Positions 15,961 to 21,566 of a DNA stretch of 21,566 nucleotides are shown in pieces. Under the pieces are notes generated by a model. The model was not told the DNA's origin and did not search any database. It saw nothing but the letters and a program-made list of their open reading frames with translations. The number at the start of each line of letters is the position of its first letter. The first letter of the stretch is position 1. Source of the stretch: Bremia lactucae (Eukaryota > Oomycota > Peronosporomycetes > Peronosporales > Peronosporaceae); the NCBI RefSeq assembly GCF_004359215.1, contig NW_027152031.1, positions 353,993-375,558 of the forward strand, read 5' to 3'. The translations under genes were made by a program, and so were the position numbers.

Positions 15961-16590
15961 CCGAGTCGAATGATGTTTGGCTGGTCGATGTGGGGTCGAC
16001 GCAGCATATGACAAGGTCCAAGAAGTTCATGCGGGACTATTACGTCCGCTTCACCGCAATCAACATTCATTTCGCCAGCGACGGTGATGTCCAAGCTATC
16101 GGCAGCAAATACATTGTCATGTCGTTAAAGCTTTTGCAAGTCGTCAAGAAGGGTGTGCTTACGGAAGTTTGGCACGTTTCGAAGTTATCGCGAAATCTGT
16201 TTTCTGTCGGTCGTTTTACCAAGGACGTTGGGCCTGTTGTATTCGACAAGGAAGGGTGCTTCGCAGAAACAAAAGGTGTCAAGTGGAAGATCGGTGCCCG
16301 CAAAGGAAAATGACTTTTCAGGCTGCACATATCTCCAGTTTCTCAAGAGGAAGCAAATGTGGTCAAGCCTTTGGCTCACAATGGAGATATTATCTCGTAT
16401 TTGTGGCACATTCGCCTAGGACATATCGGTCATGACGGGCTTAGTGTCATCGCCAAGAAGAATCTCGCTATTGGAATTGACATTGCGTCTGTCAACAAGT
16501 GGGAGATTTGTGATGGCTGTGCGCTTGGAAAGAAAATTCGCTACGTTTTTAACCGACATCGACGGAGCGGGCAAGTGGGCTCTTAGAAGT
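15961..16590 (+). pseudogene. Protease and GAG-pre-integrase, copy E
   Basis: Frame 15885-16313: WLVDVGSTQHM, where the protease active-site DSG has become DVG, so it is probably inactive. Then FASDGDVQAIGSK, VLTEVWHVSKLSRNLFSVGRFTKDVGPVVFDKEGC, an intact version of the segment that is folded back in A/B/C. Stop at 16311. Frame 16359-16586 holds the zinc-binding domain WHIRLGHIGHDGL...CDGCALGKK with both histidines and both cysteines. Confidence 0.87.
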
Positions 16591-17264
16591 CATAGGCAGT
16601 GCGACCCTATGCAGACTCCAACTTTTAGCGGCAAGCGCTATTTCGTGACTTTCATCGATGACAAGTCCCGGTACTGTGTCGTTTACTTGATCAAGAGCAA
16701 GTCAGAAGTGGTCGCAAAAATAATGAAAGCTTTAGAGTGGGTGAAAAGGTACTATTAAGTACTGCAACCCTACCTAAAAATACATTTTCTGAACTATCTG
16801 GAGGTACTACGAAGTTGTTGCCGCGTTTCATCATGGACAAGTTCGCCAATATTGTTGCGCTCGCGGTAAAGCAGACCGGTAACGCGTAATTTTTTTTCCT
16901 TGTGACAATGGTGGCGAGTATGCGTCCGAGAATATGGCCAAGTTCTGCTCGGACCAAAGAATTGTGCTCAAGTATACGCCTCCTTGCACGCCACAATTAA
17001 ATGTAGTTGCTGAGCGGATGAACCGTACGCTTGTGGAATGCGCTAGGTGCTTGCTGGATCACACCGGCCTAGCACTATTTAGGTGAAGCTGTATTGACGG
17101 CAATGTTTCTTCGTAATCGGTGTCTATCGCGTTTTATCGACCACGGAAAGTGACCATTCGAGATTTGGACGACAAAGAAACCGCTATTGGCAAACTTCAA
17201 GGTTTTTGGCTGTCACGCGTACGTCGACATTCCGAAGGAAAAACGATCGAAGTTGGACGCAAAA
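16591..17264 (+). pseudogene. Copia integrase, copy E, carrying Gypsy filler
   Basis: PMQTPTFSGKRYFVTFIDDKSRYCVVYLIKSKSEVVAK is followed by 112 bp of foreign Gypsy integrase (16721-16832), and then Copia resumes with MDKFANIVALAVKQTG. The first catalytic aspartate (SDVCGP) is lost. D of CDNGGEY is at 16904-16906 and E of VVAER at 17012-17014. A run of eight T bases at about 16890-16897 and a 4-5 bp loss near 17080 add frameshifts. It ends KEKRSKLDAK, joined to the LTR. Confidence 0.87.
16721..16832 (+). pseudogene. Fragment of Gypsy integrase C-terminus inside Copia integrase
   Basis: In the frame from 16725 it reads ESFRVGEKVLLSTATLPK, then a short spacer, then TKLLPRFI. This matches the arrangement of the Gypsy GPF module seen at 11440-11555 (LSFQINDLVPLSKVKLPK ... 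SKLLPKFIGPF) but in a different, less decayed version. The frame is open for 36 codons. On both sides the Copia sequence is continuous, so this is an insertion of about 112 bp with no evident target duplication. Confidence 0.82.
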
Positions 17265-17738
17265 TGTTGCAGATAAACACCCTGAGCGGGTAATTGCGCA
17301 CAAGTTGCTGTTGACAAGGATGCGCCTCGAAGTGCGCAAGCCTAATCGGTATTTACCGGTTGGTTATCGACATCGCGCGACAGCGATCATCTACATGCGA
17401 CAGCACAATAGATGATTCCGCAAACGTTCGATGATCTTCTTTGAGATGGGCAAATGATCATATTCAAGATCGGACCTCCACGTGGTAGAAGCTGATTGGC
17501 TACAAGGGATGTAGCTGGTATATAAATCCAGTAAAGTATCAGTAGGCTTAGAGGTAGCAAACGGTTTGCGAACTAAGGCCCTTTGGTATATTTACTTTGC
17601 ATTTTGCCAACTAGTGCTCACTTAAACTTTAAATTATGAAAAATGCTGCAAGGCTTAGAGGTAGCAAACGGTTTAAGAACTAAGGACCTTTAATATATTT
17701 ACTTCGCATTTTACCAACTAGTGCTCACTTGACCTTTT
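17265..17738 (+). repeat. Copia LTR between copies E and F, with 80-bp repeat
   Basis: Begins TGTTGCAGATAAACACC. Includes TATATAAAT at 17519-17527, the best TATA-box candidate in the window's Copia LTRs. The segment 17544-17623 is repeated at 17651-17730. Between the copies lie 27 bp that resemble a decayed LTR end plus primer site. The LTR then joins a protease remnant of copy F without primer site or gag. Confidence 0.85.
17519..17527 (+). promoter_or_regulatory. TATA-box candidate of Copia LTR
   Basis: TATATAAAT in the middle of the LTR, with R/U5-like sequence downstream. The equivalent place in the other two complete LTRs reads TAAGTAAAT. Candidate only. Confidence 0.4.
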
Positions 17739-18333
17739 TCATTAAGATGTTCTTGAAAAACTACAAGAAAACCGACCCGGTTAATGTACATTTCGCGGAC
17801 GACGGTGTTGTCCAAAGGTTGGTGTTGGTGACATTGTGATGGCGATAACTACTCGAAGCGGCAAAAAAAAGTGTTTGCTGAAGGGAGTATGGCATATTTT
17901 CAAGCTCAGTCGCAATTTGTTTTTTGTCAGACGATTCATCAAGGACGTCGCTCCAATCACTTTCGACAACAAGTGCTGCACGGTACAGCTAAAATGAGAT
18001 TTTTGGACAAGCGGCACTCGCGCTGGAAAGGGTTTGTTTCAACTAAGCATGACTCCGGTACCGGTTGAGACGGTGAACATGGCATGCGAGCCTCAGAATT
18101 CGGCTATTTCGCAGTCGTTTCTTTGGCATCTCCGTGTTGGACACATTGGTTACGGCGAATTAGACGCCATAATCAAAAACGATTTTGCAAATGGTGTTGA
18201 CATTGGGTCAGTCAAGCAGTGGAAGCTTTGCGGAGGCTGTGCTCCGGAAAAGCAAACTCGTGTCAAGTTTCAGTCTGCGTCAACGGATCGCTCAAGGTCT
18301 TTTTTTGAAGTTGTTCACAGCGATGTGTGTTGA
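17739..18333 (+). pseudogene. Protease tail and intact GAG-pre-integrase, copy F
   Basis: The protease tail (17750-17960) is frameshifted, but its coding for the LFxVRRFIKDVAPITFDNKCC segment is uninterrupted. The open frame 18034-18333 encodes the pre-integrase domain with all zinc ligands: WHLRVGHIGYGEL (two H) and LCGGCAPEKQ (two C). It continues to HSDVC, with the first catalytic aspartate at 18322-18324. The frame stops at TGA 18331-18333, where B has GGA (G to T). Confidence 0.88.
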
Positions 18334-19139
18334 CCGATGAGGACTTTTACTTTGGGCGGTTAAATTATTTTGTTACTTTCATCAATGACAAGTCTTGACA
18401 CTGCGCAGTGTATCTTATGCGAAACAGGTCCGAAGTTTCAACAAGTTTGTTCACTTAGTAAAGTTTGCTGAGAAATTAATTGGCAATTCCGTCAAGATGC
18501 TTCGCAGCGACAGCGACGGCGAGTACATGTCAGCTAAAACGGCCAAATTCTGCGCCGATCGCGGCATTGTCCAAATCTTTACACCCCCCGGATACTCCTG
18601 CACTCAACGGTGTAGTCGAAAGAATGAATCGGACTCTTGTCGAGTGTGCGCGCTGCATGATTGAGTATGCTGGGCTGGCCAAGGAGTACTGGAGAGAAGC
18701 AGTTATGACAGCTGTCTTTCTCCGTAATCGTCTGCTAACTCGTGCTCAAGGCTTGCTTAAGACTCCACATGAGGAATAGTTGAAGAAAAAGCCGATTCTT
18801 GCGAATGTCAAGGTATTTGGCTGTCATGCGAATGTGCACGACCCAATGGAGAAGCGCTCAAAATTGGACGCTCAAGGAAGTCTGTGCCGTTATCTTGGAT
18901 ATTCGGAGCACAAAAAGACGTATCGGTTCGAGCAACTATCAACAAGCCGGATCATTGTGAGTCGCGATGCTAACTTTATGGAGAACACTTTTGACATCGG
19001 AAAACACGAACAAGCCTCTTACAGGACATCAGAATATCAAAGCGAAATTGCGGTGACCGACGGTGAAGAAGACGACAAACATCTGCACGAAGAGTCGTAC
19101 GAAATTCCGCCATCACAAGAGCAAACGCAAGAGTTTTAG
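18334..19139 (+). pseudogene. Copia integrase core, copy F
   Basis: The second catalytic D (LRSDSDGEY) is at 18508-18510. An extra C in the run at about 18584-18589 shifts the frame. E (VVERMNR) is at 18618-18620 in the frame 18480-19139, which is interrupted only by a TAG at 18777-18779 in place of TGG (HEEW). KVFGCHANVHDP, RYLGYSEHKK and IIVSRDANFMENTF follow, then the acidic C-terminal tail to the shared TAG at 19137-19139. Confidence 0.89.
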
Positions 19140-19497
19140 CGGCCGAGTTCGGATTATATTCCAGGATCTAAGCGCTATCTAAACACTCAATCGCTTGAAA
19201 ATTTGTCTCGACCACCATGTGCTAAACAAAGTAAGCGTTTTAATCGCGCAAGTGAAGAAACGCCACTTAAGGTCAACAAACGCCTCTTAAAGACATGTCG
19301 GCTCTGCTTACATCAATCAAGGAAGAAGAAAAAGACTATGCGTAAGATGTGGATATAGTGGGAGAAGTGCCGACATCGTATATGTCAGCTATGGAATACA
19401 GCGACGCGAGCAAGTGGAAAGAAGCGTGCGCATCTGAGTTTGAATCGCTGACCAAGAATGAGACATGGGAGCTTGTGGTCCTGCCACGCTGTCGAAA
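19140..19497 (+). pseudogene. Integrase-RT linker and RT N-terminus, copy F
   Basis: Basic linker (LENLSRPPCAKQSKRF), a 2-bp loss relative to B near 19266, the shared TAA at 19343-19345, then VPTSYMSAMEYSDASKWKEACASEFESLTKNETWEL (19349-19480). RT is cut after LPRCR and continues as LTR. No catalytic part of RT remains. Confidence 0.86.
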
Positions 19498-19818
19498 TGT
19501 TGTCAAGGATGCGCCTCGACATGCACAAGACTAACCAGTATCAGTGGATCATCAATATCGCACGACAGCGACATTTGCATGCGACAGCACAACAGATGGC
19601 TCCGCGAACGTTCGATGATCTACTTCAAGATGCGCAAATGATCATGTTCAAGATGGGACCTCCACGTGGTAGAAGCTAATTGGCTAGAATGGATGAAGCC
19701 GGTAAGTAAATCCAGTAGAGTATCCAGTAGGCTTAGAGGTAGCAAACGGTTTGCGAACTAAGGACCTTTAATATGTTTACTTTGCATTTTGCCAACTAGT
19801 GCTCACTTGACCTTTACA
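19498..19818 (+). repeat. Copia LTR between F and G, with 5' internal deletion
   Basis: Starts TGTTG and continues with TCAAGGATGCGCCTCG, which lies about 45 bp inside the complete LTR, where it is also preceded by TGTTG. It therefore looks like an LTR that lost the segment between two TGTTG words. It ends CTTTACA at 19818, three bases before the primer-binding site. It acts as 5' LTR of G. Confidence 0.85.
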
Positions 19819-19821
19819 TTA

Positions 19822-19833
19822 GGTTATGAGCCC
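19822..19833 (+). promoter_or_regulatory. Primer-binding site of copy G: anticodon arm of initiator tRNA-Met
   Basis: GGTTATGAGCCC is complementary to GGGCTCATAACC, the anticodon stem-loop of initiator tRNA-Met as known in yeast. Drosophila copia uses the same part of the tRNA (half-tRNA priming). The ATG inside this site is the complement of the CAT anticodon, and it opens the gag frame. Confidence 0.8.
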
Positions 19834-21096
19834 AAGACCCGCAGACTCTGCCGCCCCCGCCCCTGCCTTCGCCTTAGCCATGCATACTGCTGCGACCACG
19901 ACCGCCCGCATCAACAAGTTCGACGGATCGAACTTCCACTTGTGGAAATTCAAGATGCAAATGGTGCTGGAGGAGCGGGACGTATGGGACGTGGTAAGCG
20001 GGGAGGTGAAGCCTGCCACCTGTCGAGCCCGTTGGACCAAGCGACCTACAAGCGTAAGTCCCGCAAGGCCATGGCGATGATCTGTCTTGCGATGGAGGAC
20101 TCGCAGCTGCCTTTGGTTCGATCGGCAAACGGCGCGCATGATGCATGGTCGCGTCTTGAAGGGCATTTCGAGAAGAAGAGTTTGGCGAATAAGCTCTTCT
20201 TACGTCGACGCTTTTTCACGACGATGATGAACGAATGTGATGACGTGCTTCAGCACATCAACAAGATCAAGACATTGGCGGAACAGGTGGACGCAGTCGG
20301 CGCTCCGGTCAGCGAGGATGATCTGGTTATCACGCTTCTTGCAAGTCTTAGCGAGTCATACGCGTTCCTGATTACGGCGTTGGAGTCAAGATCCGACTCG
20401 TTGTCGTGGGAGCTCGTGACGTCTCGGCTTATGCATGAAGATATGAAACGCAAGGAACAAGGTGGCGGCGTCGATGGAGCCGCGCACGGGCAAGGACAAG
20501 CGTTTATGACTACGGACAACGGACGGCGCAAGGGACGTCAAGCGCCTGCTAAGGCTGGCAGTGCGTGCCATTATTGTGGAGAGTACGGGCATTGGATCGC
20601 CAAGTGCCCGGTGCGAATTCGTGAGAATGCTGATCGGCAACGACCAGCACAGCGTGCAAACATCGCGCAGAGTGAAGACGACTCTGGCGATTTTCTGTTT
20701 TCAGTTGGTAATTCAGGAACCTCCAAGTCGAGTTGCGTATGGCTGGTCGACTCGGGTGCTACGCAGCACATGACTTTTTCGAAAGAATTTATGATGAACT
20801 ACAAGGATATTTCTCCGGTGGATGTTCGTCTGGCTGACGACGGCGTTGTTCAGGCGATCGGGACTGGTGACATTGTAATGTCTATGAAGACGCCTCAAGG
20901 AATTAAAAAGGGTAAGCTTCGCGGGGTATGGCACATACCGAAGTTATCGGGCAACCTTTTCTCCGTTGGACGCTTTACAAAGGATGTTTGACCAGTCACG
21001 TTTGAAAGCGATGGCTGTGATCTCAAGGACAAAGGAATGCAGTGGAAGCTTGGAGCTCGAGAGGGCAAAGGGCTATTCAAGTTCTTGGTCTTCTAG
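19826..21096 (+). pseudogene. Copia gag-protease, copy G (nearly intact)
   Basis: The start ATG at 19826 lies in the primer site. Frame 19826-20080 encodes INKFDGSNFHLWKFKMQMVLEERDVWDVVSGEVK. A one-base loss at about 20031 moves it to the frame that runs to 20991: DQATYKRKSRKAMAMICLAMEDSQ, HDAWSRLEGHFEKK, LHEDMKRKEQGG, zinc knuckle CHYCGEYGHWIAKC (20566-20607), and protease active site WLVDSGATQHM (D at 20749-20751). A TGA (20989-20991) replaces a probable GGA. The same frame continues to TAG at 21094-21096 with CDLKDKGMQWKLGAREGKGLFKF, the pre-integrase start. Only two lesions separate it from a complete frame. Confidence 0.92.
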
Positions 21097-21243
21097 CCAA
21101 ACTGCGTCTGAATCTTGAGAATGTAGCTCTTGATGCAGTCTTCACTATCAGACTTGGCACGCAGACAGAAACCTTTCATGTTTCTACTGGTTTCGTCGAC
21201 AAGTATCCGCTGCCGCCAATCGAGACTTCTTTAATCGGTCCAC
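21097..21243. other. Unidentified 147-bp filler in copy G
   Basis: Lies between pre-integrase and RNase H of G and matches no other Copia or Gypsy segment in the window. On the + strand one frame is open through it (LNLENVALDAVFTIRLGTQ, then TGFVDKYPLPPIETSLIG). This could be a captured piece of a host or other element gene. No family is recognised. Confidence 0.6.
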
Positions 21244-21548
21244 AAGGCTTTTATGCTCGAACTCGGCGAAGACTCAAGCGATGAACCTGTGAAGGTGTAC
21301 GAAGATAACCAAGGTGCAATTGCGTTGGTCGCGAATCCCAAATTCCACAAGCGCACCAAGCACATCGACATTCGATACCATTTTGGTCGTATGAAGGTTA
21401 GAGATGGTCATGTGATATTAGTGTACAGCCCGACAATCGAAATGTTAGCAGATCTTATGACCAAGCCGATTTCTGCAATTCAGTTCAGCGCTCTAACATC
21501 AAATTTAGGCATACCAAGTTCAATCGCCGCTGTCGAGTCGAGTGGAAG
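21244..21548 (+). CDS. RNase H C-terminal part, copy G
   Basis: One open frame from 21244 runs to the window end: KAFMLELGEDSSDEPVKVYEDNQGAIALV, KRTKHIDIRYHFGRMKV, IEMLADLMTKPISAIQFSALTSNLG. It holds the VYED aspartate and the conserved end of Copia RNase H without any stop, unlike A and B. It has the same frame number as gag-protease of this copy but is separated from it by the filler and stops. It is a fragment and not a working enzyme. Confidence 0.85.
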
Positions 21549-21566
21549 TGCTGCAGATAAACACCT
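21549..21566 (+). repeat. Start of the 3' LTR of copy G (cut by window end)
   Basis: TGCTGCAGATAAACACCT follows the purine tract and matches the starts at 14732 and 17265, apart from one base. Confidence 0.85.

Larger units (their letters stand above)
15082..17264 (+). mobile_element. Ty1/Copia family 2, copy E, lacking RT and RNase H
   Basis: Primer-binding site, gag, protease, pre-integrase and integrase, then a direct join at LDAK to the LTR at 17265. Copy D has the same join, which shows that a deletion derivative was multiplied. LTR-to-LTR distance (14732 to 17265) is 2,533 bp. It contains a piece of Gypsy integrase at 16721-16832. Confidence 0.9.
17739..19497 (+). mobile_element. Ty1/Copia, family-1-like copy F, deleted at both ends
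   Basis: Starts within protease (KMFLKNYKKTDPVNVHFADDG) and ends within the N-terminal part of RT (NETWELVVLPR), where it joins an LTR. Gag and most of RT and RNase H are absent. It matches A/B/C closely but lacks the foldback, so it represents the ancestral state at that position. It carries the same TAG at the end of integrase. Confidence 0.9.
19819..21548 (+). mobile_element. Ty1/Copia copy G, internally deleted, both LTR junctions present
   Basis: LTR, primer site, gag, protease, start of pre-integrase, a 147-bp filler of unknown origin, C-terminal RNase H, polypurine tract (21540-21548), start of 3' LTR (21549). Integrase and RT are missing. It is the least decayed coding sequence in the window. 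Confidence 0.9.

Noticed and set aside
19822..19833. tRNA gene fragment
   Set aside because: Only 12 bases match the anticodon arm complement, directly behind an LTR end. That is a primer-binding site, not a tRNA gene.
19819..20166. Minus-strand frames opposite gag of copy G (90-115 aa)
   Set aside because: Shadows in GC-rich coding sequence; the sense frame is a clear gag with conserved motifs.
17740..21548. Set of complementary partial elements acting together as a split, functional Copia
   Set aside because: Although gag, protease, integrase, RT and RNase H are each present somewhere, RT has a broken active site and every part except G gag-protease and G RNase H is frameshifted.

Overview
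This is a eukaryotic window made almost entirely of decayed LTR retrotransposons. No host gene, tRNA, rRNA or CRISPR array was seen. From memory, without any search, the protein style of the Ty1/Copia gag-pol and of the Ty3/Gypsy chromodomain pol resembles elements I associate with oomycetes (Phytophthora and downy mildews). That assignment is an inference.

Layout, with every retroelement on the + strand. Copia family 1 forms a head-to-tail array A (1-3140), B (3341-6690) and C (6891-8515), joined by identical 200-bp LTR stumps. The period is about 3.55 kb. All three carry the same perfect foldback (37-38 bp arms), and A and B share a reverse transcriptase that has apparently lost one aspartate codon of YVDD. 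C breaks at 8515/8516 into a 5'-truncated Gypsy chromovirus (8516-13845). That element retains RT, RNase H, integrase, chromodomain, polypurine tract and a complete 386-bp 3' LTR. On its minus strand lies a degraded gene of about 1.68 kb (13381 down to 11705) whose 3' half overlaps the chromodomain reading frame. Beyond the Gypsy LTR is Copia family 2: an integrase fragment D (13846-14731) carrying an AT-rich insert and a pogo-like MITE, an LTR (14732-15081), gag-pro-integrase copy E (15082-17264), and another LTR with an 80-bp duplication. Then come family-1-like copy F (about 17739-19497), a deleted LTR (19498-19818), internally deleted copy G (19819-21548) and the first bases of its 3' LTR.

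The Copia segments are thus linked in a chain, each sharing a single LTR with the next, as expected from recombination between LTRs. Each is a different deletion derivative. All are frameshifted or nonsense-mutated, so none is autonomous as it stands. The best-preserved reading frame is gag-protease of G. Its first ATG lies inside a primer-binding site that matches the anticodon arm of initiator tRNA-Met (half-tRNA priming, as in Drosophila copia).

The strongest unexplained signal is that the Gypsy element is packed with short perfect inverted repeats. I found 29 by eye with arms of at least 8 bp and loops of 0-13 nt between about 8.9 and 13.3 kb, where about one is expected by chance. Many fall in well-conserved coding stretches, so they must have been built mainly through synonymous codon choice.
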